31,421 nucleotides of DNA, from contig MU646821.1 of NCBI GenBank assembly GCA_026770585.1, positions 10,933 through 42,353 on the forward strand, in the 5' to 3' direction. The notes under the pieces were generated by a model that searched no databases, was not told the DNA's origin, and worked only from the letters and a program-made list of their open reading frames with translations. The translations under genes were made by a program, and so were the position numbers. Positions 8,543 through 18,047 of the stretch are shown here, one piece after another. Each line of letters starts with the position of its first letter. Position 1 is the stretch's first letter. The stretch is from Baffinella frigidus (Eukaryota > Cryptophyceae > Cryptomonadales > Baffinellaceae).

Positions 8543-8770
8543 CTACTGGAGCAGGTCCTGTAGGAGTTGGCAGTGAAAAGGGGTAGAAAGCTCCTGAGGT
8601 TGCGGGCGTTTCCAGCGAGAGAGGGCAAGCATAATCAATCCCCGCACCTTGTCAGCGATGTACCCCTGTACAGAATGCGAGTGCAGCATACCTGTCGCAC
8701 GAACACCCTTGCATTTTGGCAATAGGTTCACTGAAACTGAGAGGACGAAACCATGCTGAAGATTTGTCAA
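8543..8770 (-). pseudogene. possible coding relic, unknown
   Basis: A 75-codon minus-strand frame with a plausible protein texture (LPKCKGVRATGMLHSHSVQG, ADKVRGLIMLALSRWKRPQP). No domain is recognised. It lies between two foldback elements in otherwise gene-less DNA; a chance ORF is quite possible. Confidence 0.2.
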
Positions 8771-8788
8771 GCGACTAATAAAGCCGAA

Positions 8789-8869
8789 GCATGGCTTTTT
8801 GCAGAACCAGTTCCGGTGTCCGCATATGTTGGGAGCTCGAAGAACCTCAAGGTCCTAAAGGACTGAAGG
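8789..8869 (+). repeat. solo arm of the GCATGGCC element
   Basis: Closely matches the reverse complement of the right arm at 12021-12095 (CAGAACCAGTTCCGGTGTCC, GGGAGCTCGAAGAACC). No partner arm is nearby. Confidence 0.75.
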
Positions 8870-9040
8870 AAGCAACGAGTGAGGCCGGTCGGCCTTGCGA
8901 ATTTGCTGACAGACGCGGAAGCGTGTAGGGCTCAACCTGAGAGGACCCCAGATGCCCTTTTCTCAAAACATAAGATGATGTTGCGTAAATGAATTCACAT
9001 GAAGAGTCATTGATCGTTGGCTAATTTATAGCACCGTATG

Positions 9041-9147
9041 ATACCCATTAAGTGGCGAGGCAGTCAAATTTGACTGCCAAGAGATCTGAGGCAGGTCCTA
9101 GGGCCCTACCGTAGGGCGTATGAGCCTACTCGCTACTTGAGGGATAA
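9041..9147 (+). repeat. foldback-derived element, ACCC(T)TAAGTGGC termini, copy 1
   Basis: Contains AGGCAGGTCCTAGGGCCCTA, the core CCTACCGTAGGG and GCCTACTCGC, ending CTACTTGAGGGAT. Copy 2 is 12783-12887 in the same orientation and copy 3 is 14543-14653 inverted. The interior differs by GTCAAATTTGAC against GGTCAAAATTGACC. Confidence 0.8.
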
Positions 9148-9715
9148 TGATAAAAATGCACCAAACACCCTACACCTTACTCCCTAAATCCTAAACCCGA
9201 GCCTCTAAACCCAAAATACTAAACCCTAAACCCTCAAACCTGAACTCTGAACCCTAGACCCTAAAACCTGAACCCCAAACCCTTAACCTTAGACCCTGAA
9301 CTCTAAACCCTACACCCTACACCCTAATCCCTAACCCCAAAACCCTTAACCCTACACCCTACACCATACACCATACACCATACACCCGACACCCTACACC
9401 CTACACCCTACACCCTGCATTCTACGCCCTACACCCGACACCCTACACCCTACACCGTAAACCGTAAACCGTAAACCGTAAACCATAAACCGTACACCGT
9501 AAACCGTAAACAGCACACCGTAAACCGTAAACCGTAAACGGTTCACCAAAAATCCTGAACCCCACATCCTGAACACCAATCCCCAAACCCTAAAAACGAG
9601 ACCCTGAAACTTAAAGACTAAATCCTAAACACTCAATTCTCAACCTTTCACCCTAAATCCTAAACCCTACACCCTACCACCTAAGCCCTGAACCCTCAAC
9701 CCTGAACCCTGAACC

Positions 9716-9768
<53 letters not shown>

Positions 9769-9820
9769 ACCACAAACCCTGAACCCTGAACCCTGAACCC
9801 TAAACCCTGAACCCTGAACC

Positions 9821-9873
<53 letters not shown>

Positions 9874-11118
9874 ACCACAAACCCTAAAAGCTAAACCCCA
9901 AAGCCTGAACCCTACACCCTAAACCCTAAACCCTAAACATCTAAATCCTAAACCCTAACCCGAAAACCTGAAGCCTATACCCTGAACTCTAAACACTCAA
10001 CCCTAAACCTTAAACCCTAAACTCTGAACTCCAAATCCCAAACCCAAAACTCCAAACCTTAAACTCCAAACCTCAAACCCCGAACCCTAACTCCCAAATG
10101 CTAAAATCTAAACCCTAAACCATAAGGATTTAGGGTTTAGGGCCTCAAGATTTAAGGTTTCGGGTTTAGGGTGAAGGGTTTAGGGTTTGCACTACAGAGT
10201 TTAAGGTTGAGGTTTTAGGATTTAGTTTTGAGGGTTTGGGGGTTAAGGATGCAAAATGCACCCTACACCCTACACCTTTCACCCTCAACCCTAAACCCTG
10301 ACCAACCCTAACCACCCTAAACCAAAAACCCTCATCCGTACACGCTACACCTTGAATCCTGAACCCTAGACCCTCAAACTTGAACCCCACACCCTAGACC
10401 ACAAAGACTGAACCATACAACATAAAATTCAAAACCTAAACTCTGAACCCTACACCCTACACCCTGAACTCTTAACTCTAAACTCTGAACCCAAAACCTA
10501 AAGCCAAAAATCCCCAACCCTAAACTGAAAATCCCGAATCCTTAACCCTAAATCCTAAACCCCAAACCCTACACCCTGCACCCTACACCCAACATCCTAC
10601 GTCCTACACCCTGCACCCTACACCCTCCACCTTACACCCTACACCCCACACGCTATACACTGAAACCTAGACCCTAAACCCAAAACCCTGAACCCTAAAC
10701 CCTAAACCCTAAACCTTAACCCTAAACCCTAAACCCTAAACTCTCAAACCTACACCCTAAACCCTGAACCCTGAACCCTGAACCCTGAACCCTCAACCCT
10801 CAACCCTGAACCCTCAAACCTCAACCCTCAACCCTCAACCTTGCATCCTAAACCCTAAATCCTAAGCCCTAAAACCTACACCCTAAACCCTTAGCCCTAA
10901 ACCCCTTGCCCTAAACCCTAAACTCCAAAGCCTAAGCCCTAAAGCCTACACCGTACACCCTAAACCCAAAACCCCTAACCCAAACCCCCAAACCATAAAC
11001 CCTACACACTGAACTCTACACCCTAAACCCTACAACCTACACCCCACACCCTACACCCTGCACCCAACACCCTTCATCCCCCACCTTACACCCTACACCC
11101 TACACCCTACAGGGGGAT
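9148..11118. repeat. 2-kb telomere-like degenerate heptamer array
   Basis: Nearly every 7 bases is a variant of CCCTAAA: CCCTACA (about 9300-9460), CCGTAAA (9452-9545), CCCTCAA and CCCTGAA blocks (9690-9880, with an internal block duplication), mixed CCCTAAA elsewhere. From about 10125 to 10250 the strand switches to TTTAGGG, then back. The array is interstitial and degenerate, unlike a functional chromosome end. It also yields spurious VYGVRFTVYG-like frames. Confidence 0.9.
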
Positions 11119-11194
11119 CTAGGCTATAAGAACACGGGTGCTCCGACATCGGTCGGTGTCTGTTTTTTTCGGTTAGTACCAGAGGGTCTGAGCG

Positions 11195-11288
11195 GGGTAT
11201 AACATGGACCGATCATAGTCTGGTAATGGCACGGGTTAGGCAATAACGGCGAAACCTCTTTAATAAATTCAGTAATCAGTAATCGGGT
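11195..11288 (+). repeat. dispersed repeat copy within the telomere-like array
   Basis: A direct copy of 5459-5560 (ATGGACCGATCATAGTCTGG, GGCACGGGTTAGGCAATAAC). The telomere-like repeat resumes at about 11360-11430. Confidence 0.85.
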
Positions 11289-11439
11289 TGGCTTAACGCA
11301 GGATTTAGTCAATCCTCTGATACAAAATCAAGAACACGGGGGGCCCAAATCCACTTTATGAACCCTCAACCGTGAACCTTAAATCCTCAACCCTAAAACC
11401 TAAACCCCTAAAACCTAAACCCTAAACCCTTCCACCCAC

Positions 11440-11853
11440 ATCCCTTGAGATGGGTGAGGCGCGCGAAGGTCCACACGGTTCACCTCTGCGCCGAACGTTT
11501 CGTGCGACACGCATCGCGGCGATCTCGCAGGAACAGCAACGGCACCAGCAAATCGTGGAGGACCTGGTCAACGATCTCCTCAGCCACTCTTCGTCCTTCC
11601 CGCCGCGCCGTCGGCACCAGCGCCCGCCCCATCCTGCCGACCCTTCCAATGCCGCGAGCTGCATCCCGCTGGAGGCGCCACTCGTGCAGGGCCCCAGTGG
11701 CCCGCCTGCCATTCACCCGCTGGCGCTCCTGACCGGGACGTCTCCGACGTTGAAAAAGCACCATTCGCTCCGCTCGCTCTCGCGTGAGGCCTCCCGAGAC
11801 CCGACTCCGACCAAGTCGCGAAAGCATGATTCGCTGCGCTGCAACGTGTGCGC
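11440..11853 (+). CDS. hypothetical GC-rich exon truncated by an inverted-repeat element
   Basis: A frame opening with ATG at 11450 reads about 135 codons before entering the repeat at 11854; the nominal stop (11873-11875) lies inside that repeat. It starts directly after a telomere-like pyrimidine-rich tract ending CATCCCTTGAG, which could be an intron end, so the true exon start is uncertain. Residues 15-45 look helical (QEQQRHQQIVEDLVNDLL). The rest is rich in Pro, Arg and Ser with SLRSLSREASRDPTPTKSRK. No domain is recognised. GC-rich sequence after the element (12096-12335) may be its displaced continuation. Confidence 0.45.
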
Positions 11854-12095
11854 GCATGGCCTTTCTGCAGGATAAGTTCCGGTGTCCGCCTATGTTGGGA
11901 GCTCGAAGAACCTAAAGGACCTAAAGGACGGCGCACCGCGCGCCCACTCTCGTAAGCGTCACGCACACGCTGACACAAGAGAACACGCCCCAAGCAAGCG
12001 GCGGTCGCAGACGGCAGGGGTCCTTTAGGTCCTTTAGGTTCTTCGAGCTCCCAACATAGGCGGACACCGGAACTGGTTCTGTAGAAAGGCCATGC
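11854..12095. mobile_element. 242-bp inverted-repeat element interrupting a coding segment
   Basis: 75-bp arms at 11854-11928 and 12021-12095 (GCATGGCCTTTCTGCAG..., ...CTGTAGAAAGGCCATGC) flank a 92-bp GC-rich spacer. The inner arm ends are CCTAAAGGACCTAAAGGA. Solo arms occur at 5986 and 8789. It has no coding capacity and is MITE-like. Confidence 0.85.
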
Positions 12096-12335
12096 TTCCT
12101 TTCGGATCACATCAGGCCCCCCTGAGGGGTACTGCTTCAAGAGGGACACCCTTCCGTGGATCAGCTCGAGCATGCACGCCCTGCTCGCCGGCTCTCGTTG
12201 AAGGCGTGTGACCTCTCGCGGGAGGGGAGAGAGACGCGGCGCGTCTCCGTAGCGCTCGCCCACGAGCCCTTCCGCCGCAACAGCGACGTGGCTTCCTCGC
12301 CCTTGCCAGGACCCCGTCCTCACAGTCCTCACATG
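12096..12335 (+). other. GC-rich segment, possible continuation of the truncated exon
   Basis: The composition is coding-like. One plus frame reads SLKACDLSREGRETRRVSVA... and another reads SGPPEGYCFKRDTLPWISSS before a stop. The reading frame cannot be settled because the position of the insertion relative to the upstream frame is unknown. Confidence 0.25.
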
Positions 12336-12342
12336 GGCGAGG

Positions 12343-12566
12343 TACAGGGGTACCTCGCTCATAAGAAACCGCCAGGGGTACCTCGCTCATAAGAAATCCC
12401 TAGGACCCTACAGTAGGGCTATGCCTAGGGCCCTATGGTGTTCCCAGGGGGGGGGGCAGTTTCTTATGAGTGAGGTACCCCTGTACCTGTGCTTCCCCGG
12501 GTTCGGGCTCCGCCTACGGTAGGGTCCTAGGGAGAGGCGGTTTCTTGTGAGCGAGGTACCCCTGTA
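12343..12566. repeat. compound TACAGGGGTACCTCGCTCAT foldback with doubled ends
   Basis: Two left ends in a row (12343-12370 and 12373-12400), one right end at about 12459-12485, and a further right end at 12537-12566. This is one element nested in, or tandemly duplicated with, another. The interior has a long G run (12448-12456) and CCTACAGTAGG/CCTACGGTAGG-like cores. Confidence 0.8.
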
Positions 12567-12782
12567 GCGGGTGTTAAGTAAATTTTAATTAACGCGGGCA
12601 CGCCATGCCGAACGAGAGCGCTCAAACGCTACACACACGGCTACCTAGGCTACACGCACGCGCAGTACGCGCAGCGTGTAGGGTGGTTGTGGGCGGGGGC
12701 TGCGATCCATCAAGCACGTGCGTCCTGGCCTAGCGCAGGATTCCGCGCGCGCCGTCACTCGTCGCTGCCTCCGCGCCCACCC
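12567..12782. other. gene-less GC-rich stretch
   Basis: No ORF or repeat of note; short CGC/ACACACG-rich sequence only. Confidence 0.4.
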
Positions 12783-12887
12783 TACCCTTAAGTGCCGAGG
12801 GGGTCAAAATTGACCCCCAAGAGGTCCCAGGCAGGTCCTAGGGCCCTACGGTAGGGCGTATGCGCCTACTCGCCACTTACGGGATAT
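12783..12887 (+). repeat. ACCCTTAAGTG-terminated element, copy 2
   Basis: Direct relative of 9041-9147, with a perfect internal GGGGGTCAAAATTGACCCCC palindrome and the core CCTACGGTAGGG. Confidence 0.8.
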
Positions 12888-12965
12888 CCTTTTTCCTAGC
12901 CTCGTTCTGCGCTTTCACTCGCCATCTCGCGTGCGGTCCTCCCGCCCCCCCCCCCCTTCTAGTGG

Positions 12966-13045
12966 GACAGTGCCTCGAACGGCAGCGTCTGCTGGAGCAC
13001 CTGCCAGCCCACAGCCCGCGATCACATCTTAAGTGGTTCCCTTAA
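12966..13045 (+). CDS. possible short terminal exon
   Basis: A strong pyrimidine tract (C13, TTCTAG) precedes an open segment coding GQCLERQRLLEHLPAHSPRS and ending at TAA 13043-13045. The last part (from 13018) is a repeat that recurs at 13351, so the stop lies in repeat DNA. It is short and unsupported otherwise. Confidence 0.2.
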
Positions 13046-13407
13046 GTTGTCCTATACTCATAACCTGCGAGTCTAGGGTAATCCCACTCTTTATCCCCTC
13101 TTCACGAGCCTCTGCACTGGAGAGCTAAACGCGACCCGAAAGCGAAAATGCTTTCTCTGCAGTCCTTTCTACGGAAGGGCGTGTCGTTGGGCTATGTTGG
13201 GCGAAATTAAAACCTGAAGGACCTAAAGGACGCACCGCTCCTCGACCACAAGGTACCTAGCTGGAACTTACAACTCAATTCGTCAACGTTTAGCGTCACA
13301 ACGATCGGTCAACCCGAGTGAGGCAGAGCAAGGTACCTTGCCCGCAGTCCCGCGATCACATCTTAAGTGGTTCCCTTAAGTTGTCCTAGACTCATAACCT
13401 GCGACCC
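13018..13407 (+). repeat. 57-bp direct repeats flanking a 276-bp insert
   Basis: GCGATCACATCTTAAGTGG...CATAACCTGCGA occurs at 13018-13074 and 13351-13407. The interior holds a CCTAAAGG-family copy (13094-13232) and part of an AGCTCTGCCTCA-family element (about 13275-13330). Confidence 0.8.
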
Positions 13408-13440
13408 ATAACCTGCGAGAAATTTCCCACACGTTCAGAG

Positions 13441-13594
13441 GCTAACGGCCTGAAAATGGGGTAGTTAGGCATACGGCATTGCCTAGGACCTCCTACCGTA
13501 GGCCGAGGGATCCTAGGACCAAAAAGTCTCGGCCTACGGTAGGAGGTCCTAGGCAATGCCGTATGCCTAACTACCCCCTTTTCAGGCCGTTAGC
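13441..13594. repeat. near-perfect 154-bp palindrome (copy 2 of 5627-5782)
   Basis: Ends GCTAACGGCCTGAAAATGG and ...TTTTCAGGCCGTTAGC. The arms are about 70 bp and the centre GGATCCTAGGACCAAAAAG is inverted relative to the 5.6-kb copy. Confidence 0.9.
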
Positions 13595-13659
13595 CTATGA
13601 GCATGATCGCGGCACCGGTGACATCAGGCTTCTCCGGGACTGATCCTAGCCGGGTCAGT

Positions 13660-13779
13660 TACAGGGGTACCTCGCTCATAAGAAACGACCCCCCCCTAGG
13701 GCCACCATAGGGCCCTAGGGATAGGCCTACTGCAGGGTCCTAGTGGGGAGCGGTTGCTTATGAGCGAGGTACCCCTGTA
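13660..13779. repeat. TACAGGGGTACCTCGCTCAT foldback, copy 3
   Basis: Complete element with both ends, and an interior containing CCTAGGGCCACCATAGGGCCC and a CTACTGCAGGGTCC stretch. Confidence 0.85.
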
Positions 13780-13827
13780 CCGTCCAGGTACAAAACCTGG
13801 CTGGACCAGCGTAGCGTTCATCTCCGA

Positions 13828-13985
13828 ACAGTGGGCTTCGAGGGGTTCGTTGACCCTTGATTCCGGGGTGTTACGTGACCAATTTGCACAGAAAAATCCT
13901 TCAAGTTAATTGTCTTCAGGTAAGTTAACTTTTGATGCAAGGTTTTGACTTTTGACGTAGTCCACCGTGTGGTGGCTGGATCAGC
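13828..13985 (+). repeat. dispersed repeat, direct copy at 15165-15300
   Basis: Shared landmarks are GTGGGCTTCGAGGG, TTCCGGGGTGTTACGTGACC, CAGAAAAATCCTT and GTCCACCGTGTGG. The segment TTACGTGACCAA recurs at the 42-bp palindrome (22909-22950). Confidence 0.75.
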
Positions 13986-14094
13986 GCAGCAGCCCTGGGT
14001 GGTTGAGCGCAGCATGAGTCAACACTCATCTCGCTGAGGCGGGCCACAACCCCGAAGCGTACTCCCAAATCCACTCCGACCCACAAGATTTCAG

Positions 14095-14215
14095 CTAAGT
14101 CAACCAGCTCACCTAAGTCAACTTTCCCCTGATTTCGTTTAGATGGACCCTGCCACCATGGCCGGCATTTGACTTAAGGCGCTGGTTTTCAGGGGGAGTT
14201 GACTTAGGCGAAATG
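14095..14215. repeat. imperfect inverted repeat
   Basis: CACCTAAGTCAACTTTCCCCTGA is inverted as TCAGGGGGAGTTGACTTAGGCG around a CCACCATGGCCGG centre. Confidence 0.7.
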
Positions 14216-14281
14216 TTCTGGATCCGAGTGAAATCGTAAGCAGGCCAGGGCCCGGCACGGATCAGGTAGGGAGGTTGGTAG

Positions 14282-14420
14282 CCACTTAGCAGCCACCGGA
14301 GCCTTCACGGATACAGTCCATCTAAACGATTTGAACTAGAATCTTATCCATTGCCCTGGAACCTAACCGGAATTTCACCTTGCATTCTGGGTGAAAAGGC
14401 CTTCGGTCGCTGCAAAGTGG
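14282..14420 (+). mobile_element. 139-bp MITE-like element, CCACTTAGCAGC termini
   Basis: The inverted termini are CCACTTAGCAGC and GCTGCAAAGTGG. The conserved interior is GATACAGTCCATCTAAACGA ... AGAATCTTATCCA. Other copies: 16018-16143 (same orientation), 19639-19741 and 29107-29246 (inverted). Confidence 0.85.
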
Positions 14421-14756
14421 GGGGACAGTAACCTGTTCGGGGATTCCCGGGACCTCTCCGAAGACGGAGTTCCCCGCGTCCCCCTACTTCTCAAACTGCT
14501 CAGGACCCTAAGGCGGCGCGTATCCATAATTTCGAGTAACCCATATCCCTCAAGTGGCCAGTAGGCGCATACGGTACGCCCTACCGTAGGGCCCTACGAC
14601 CTGCCTAGGACCTCTTGGGGGTCGAATTCGAGCCCCTGGCCACTTAAGGGATAGGTAGGCTGGTAGGTACAGGGGGGACAGTAACCTGTTCGGGGATCCC
14701 CAGGATCTCTCCGAAGACGGAGTTCCCCGCGTTGCCCTCCTTCTCAAACTGCTCAG
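14420..14756 (+). repeat. 85-bp direct repeats flanking a foldback element
   Basis: GGGGGGACAGTAACCTGTTC...CTTCTCAAACTGCTCAGG occurs at 14420-14504 and 14670-14756. Between them lies copy 3 of the ACCCTTAAGTG family (14543-14653, inverted). Confidence 0.85.
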
Positions 14757-14857
14757 GGTTGAGGGTTTGGGGTTTGGGGTATAGGGTTTGGGTTTCAGGG
14801 TTCAGGGTTCAGGGTTCAGGGTTCAGGGTTCAGGGTTCAGGGTTCAGGGTTCAGGGA
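14757..14857 (+). repeat. GGGTTCA telomere-like heptamer array
   Basis: About nine copies of GGGTTCA preceded by GGGTTTGG/GGGTTGAG variants, i.e. the TTTAGGG-type repeat on the plus strand. Confidence 0.9.
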
Positions 14858-15160
14858 TTGTCTCCAGCTCTCACCCCAGGGAAAGTGCGTTGATCACGGA
14901 CCGACACCAACATGGCCACCATATATTCCCTTGCGTGAAAGCCTTGCGGGACAAGGACCTACACGCCATACAAAAAAGCCCGCGCTGACAAGGCCCGAGG
15001 GGAAGCCCCCTCAGCGCCCAAGTCACCCCGCCCCACCCGTGTTCACCACTCACCACCAATCTAGTTGCTTTACTCTGACGTTGCTTGCTCTCTCCTCCTC
15101 TCATAATCCAACACTGTCATATTGAGAGAAGCGCCGCATGGATTGACGCGCGGCCCACTC
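14858..15160. other. gene-less stretch
   Basis: Short frames occur on both strands. TAGTTGCTTTACTCTGACGTTGCTTGCTC (15062-15090) is a diverged member of the unit repeated at 16250-16345. No gene is recognised. Confidence 0.4.
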
Positions 15161-15164
15161 GGTG

Positions 15165-15300
15165 GGCTTCGAGGGTTTCGGATTCGAATTTGGGGCCGGA
15201 TTCTGGGGTGTTACGTGACCAAATTTACACCAGAAAATCCTTAACGCTAATCATCTCTAGGCAAGTTGTTGAAAGGTCCGTGGTCCACCGTGTGGATGCA
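15165..15300 (+). repeat. dispersed repeat (copy of 13828-13985)
   Basis: GTGGGCTTCGAGGG, TTCTGGGGTGTTACGTGACC, CAGAAAATCCTTA and GTCCACCGTGTGG are conserved; the intervals differ. Confidence 0.75.
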
Positions 15301-15849
15301 GAGGCGCCCGTACCGAGGCCCTGGGTGAATCTAATTAGGGAACTGATTCAGTCATCTTTCGAGATGAGATTGACGCGAGACATGCAGCGGCGTCAGTACC
15401 TTGGTTGAATCGGGCGGACCTGGCATACGGCTCATAGACCATTGGGACCACTCAACGTAAGGCTCGAGATTAAAAAAGAAGAAGAAGAAGACCTGGCGAA
15501 TTTGTACCGCGCACCCAGCATGTCAGCTTGAGAATACTCGGGCAACCCAAGTGAGGCAGAGCGGGGCCTTGGGTGAATTCAATCTCGGAACACAAGAGTA
15601 TCTGTGGGTAAACGCACTCACATTAGCCTTGTTTTCATGCCTAAAATAGCATATGCGCCCTTATCTTCGGCGTTGGAAGCCTTAAGATCGCCACATAATC
15701 TGTTATGTTCCGAAACGAAATCGGGGGTTCAAAGAGCGCGGCCCACCGAGACAAATGTCGAGAGTGGAACGTCTGAAAGCAAAAGTGGAACCTCCGTTAA
15801 CTTAAGGCAACGGTGGAGACCAGGCGGAGGTGTGCGACAATCATCTGAA
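15301..15849. other. gene-less stretch with repeat fragments
   Basis: Contains an AGCTCTGCCTCA-family fragment in minus orientation (15498-15560) and an AAG trinucleotide run (15476-15491). A 97-codon frame ending at 15897 runs into the next hairpin and is not convincing as a gene. Confidence 0.4.
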
Positions 15850-15997
15850 AAGCTAACGCCAGCGAGGTACTTGGAGCCTACGGATTGCCTACGGTAGGAG
15901 CCCCCCTCCCTACGACTTTTAAAGACCTTTTTGTTTTAAACGTCGTAGGAGGAGGGGGGGTTCCTACCGTAGGCTAAGGGGTCCGCTGGCGTTAGCT
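15850..15997. repeat. foldback element, AGCTAACGCCAGCG termini
   Basis: Arms begin AGCTAACGCCAGCG and end CGCTGGCGTTAGCT. Inside are CCTACGGTAGG and CCTACCGTAGG, a CCCCCCTCC/GGAGGGGGGG pair, and an A/T-rich loop. Confidence 0.85.
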
Positions 15998-16017
15998 TGT
16001 GGCATTAACAAGCTCGG

Positions 16018-16143
16018 CCACTGGGGGCTTCACGGATACAGTCCATCTAAACGATTTGTACTAGAATCTTATCCAGTGCCCTGGAATCTAACCGGGATCT
16101 CACCTTGAATTGAAGGCGAAAAGGTCCTCGATGCTAAGTGGTG
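16018..16143 (+). mobile_element. CCACTTAGCAGC MITE, copy 2
   Basis: Same core as 14282-14420. It ends GCTAAGTGG. It has 5' end changes (CCACTGGGGGC). Confidence 0.8.
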
Positions 16144-16144
16144 G

Positions 16145-16425
16145 GTGAATTGGGGGGACCTGGCGAAGGTGGGTGTCGAGCTTGGCCCCGTGCATCGCGC
16201 CGTGAGGGATAGAGGCCTACAGAGGTCTTGGATGAATCGGGCGGACCACCCGAGTTGCTTTACACGAATGTAGCTTGCTCGCTTCTTCTCTTGGGCGAAT
16301 TGGGAAGACCACTCCAGCTGCTTTACACTAATGTGGCGTGCTCTCTTCATCTCTTGGGTGCATTGGGGGCACCTGGCGAAGGTGAGCGACGAGCTCGGCC
16401 CCGTGCATCGCACCGCTCACCATCC
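16145..16425 (+). repeat. nested direct repeats
   Basis: GACCTGGCGAAGGTG...GCATCGCGCCG at about 16157-16204 recurs at 16370-16415. Between them, GAGTTGCTTTACACGAATGT and CAGCTGCTTTACACTAATGT mark a second, roughly 65-bp tandem unit (16252 and 16315). Confidence 0.75.
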
Positions 16426-16432
16426 TGCCCAC

Positions 16433-16640
16433 CCACCATCAAATCTCACCATCAATCGAAATCTCACCATCAATCGAAATCTCACCATCAATCGAAATCT
16501 CACCATCAATCGAAATCTCACCATCAATCGAAATCNNNNNNNNNNAATCGAAATCTCACCATCAATCGAAATCTCACCATCAATCGAAATCTCACCATCA
16601 ATCGAAATCTCACCATCAATCGAAATCTCACCATCAATCG
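16433..16640 (+). repeat. 18-bp minisatellite with assembly gap
   Basis: About ten near-perfect copies of CACCATCAATCGAAATCT, interrupted by ten N at 16536-16545. The unit is a multiple of three, so all six frames stay open and give spurious NLTINR/FRLMVR proteins. The true copy number is unknown because of the gap. Confidence 0.95.
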
Positions 16641-17420
16641 CACCATCCTGTCCACACAGCAACACCATCTCTCACCATCCTGTCCACCCACCAACACCAT
16701 CGAAATCGTGAACCCGTCCTGCCCACCCACCCAACACCAAATCGAAATCATGAAAGCGTCCTGTCAAACTACCATCCTGCCCACCCGCCAACACCATCCG
16801 AATCATGAACCCGAATGCAACGGGGGCGGGGGTGGTTGGAGGGATTAAGGAGGAGGGAGGAGGGGCGCACTTCCGCCCACCCACCTCCACCAAATCGACA
16901 CCACGAAACCATTCCTGCCCAACCACCATCCTGCCCACCCACCAAGACCCAATCGAAACCATGAACATCCTGCCCAACCGCCAACACCATCTTACCATTC
17001 AGCCCACCCACCATCCTGACCACCCACCACGACCCAATCGGAACCATGAAACCATCCAGCGCAACCACCAACGCCATCTCACTATCATGCCCACCCACCA
17101 ACGCCAACCTCACCATCCTGCCAACCCACAACCCAAATCGAAACCATGAAGCCATCCTGCCCAACCACCAACACCAATCTCACTATCATGCCCACCCACC
17201 ATCCTGACCACCCACCACAACCAATCGGAATCATGCACCCGTCCTGCCCACGCACCACAATCAAATCGAAACCATGCAACCATCCTGCCCAACCGCCAAC
17301 ACCATCTCACTATCCTGCCCACCCACCAAGGGGCTCGCGGAGTACGAGAGCGTTCACAATCTCAACATCCTGTCCACACACCAGAACCATCTCCTGCCCA
17401 CTCACTATAACCATCGGAAT
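16641..17420 (+). repeat. degenerate CACCATCCTGCCCACC repeat field
   Basis: Variable-length units of CACCATCCTGCCCACCCACC alternate with AATCGAAACCATGAA-like spacers, evidently related to the 18-bp array. No gene is supported; long frames on both strands reflect the absence of stop trinucleotides in the unit. Confidence 0.85.
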
Positions 17421-17655
17421 CATGAACCCGAACGCAACGGGCGCGGGTTTGGTTGGAGAGAGGAGGGAGGAGGGGCGCACTTTTCGCCAGAAAAATAAAT
17501 CCTGTTCAGCAACATGACAAGGCAGTCACGACCGACCGTCTGGCTTCGGCGTCCGCGTGACCGGTCACGCGGGCGTTCACGAGCCTGCCGGCGGGGCTGT
17601 TCCACGAGAGAGAGGAGGGAGGAGGGGCGCACTTTTCGCCAGAAAAACACATCCT
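16850..17655 (-). repeat. relic copies of the DsbA-like exon 6 3' end
   Basis: On the minus strand, three segments keep the end of exon 6 with its following donor context, (A)AAGTGCGCCCCTCC: about 16858-16882, 17462-17496 and 17609-17648. The last two also retain TTTTTCTGGCGAAAA where exon 6 has TTCATCTTGGGCGGCAAGAA. They are 5'-truncated and non-coding. A matching upstream AATCATGAACCCGAA...GGG segment shows the first two are part of a larger duplication. Confidence 0.5.
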
Positions 17656-17762
17656 GTGCCTAGTCAAGAGCGCGGGGGGTGTTTGCACCTCTTCCCACCC
17701 AATCAAATCAATCCACTGCGACCAGTCAAGACGAGTGTTGTGTCAAGAACGAAGACGCTGGT
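17656..17762. other. short spacer
   Basis: No gene or repeat recognised. Confidence 0.4.
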
Positions 17763-17959
17763 CCACCCTGGAGGGGACTTGCGGCCAAATCCCGAATAAC
17801 CCTTTATCGCAAAAGTTGACATGATTTATACCACTAAAATACATATTAGACCTTTTTGTACCAGATCCATTCATCACGGGCACGCCACAATGTGGCGTGT
17901 TCTCCAAGGGGAGTTGACTTAAGAATGCTCAAAATACAATAATGTTCCATCCAGGGTGG
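17763..17959 (-). mobile_element. 197-bp CCACCCTGG MITE, copy 2
   Basis: Inverted relative to 1541-1735, with the same termini and landmarks. It lies just downstream of exon 6 of the minus-strand DsbA-like gene. Confidence 0.8.
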
Positions 17960-18047
17960 GGGGTAACACCGGGGCAGTGTCATTTCACGGGCTCTGCCCC
18001 GGGTGTAAACCATCAACCCTAAACTCCAAGGGGGGGGAGGGGCGCAC

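Noticed and set aside
9394-10390. Frames such as VYGVRFTVYG and GLGFRIQG
   Set aside because: Translations of the telomere-like heptamer array.
11580-12390. 260- and 92-codon minus frames starting MSEVPLY/MSEVPLA
   Set aside because: They start in the terminal repeat of the TACAGGGGTACCTCGCTCAT element and run through another repeat's arms; artefacts of transposon ends.
16433-16751. CRISPR-like array or NLTINR repeat protein
   Set aside because: Contiguous 18-bp tandem units without spacers, in a eukaryotic repeat-rich context; open frames result from the unit being a multiple of 3.
17966-18006. GC-rich hairpin just downstream of DsbA-like exon 6, considered as a SECIS element
   Set aside because: A 12-13 bp stem with ACACC(C)GGGGCAG arms, but the AUGA/GA non-canonical quartet is not at the stem base; the AATGA lies in the loop.
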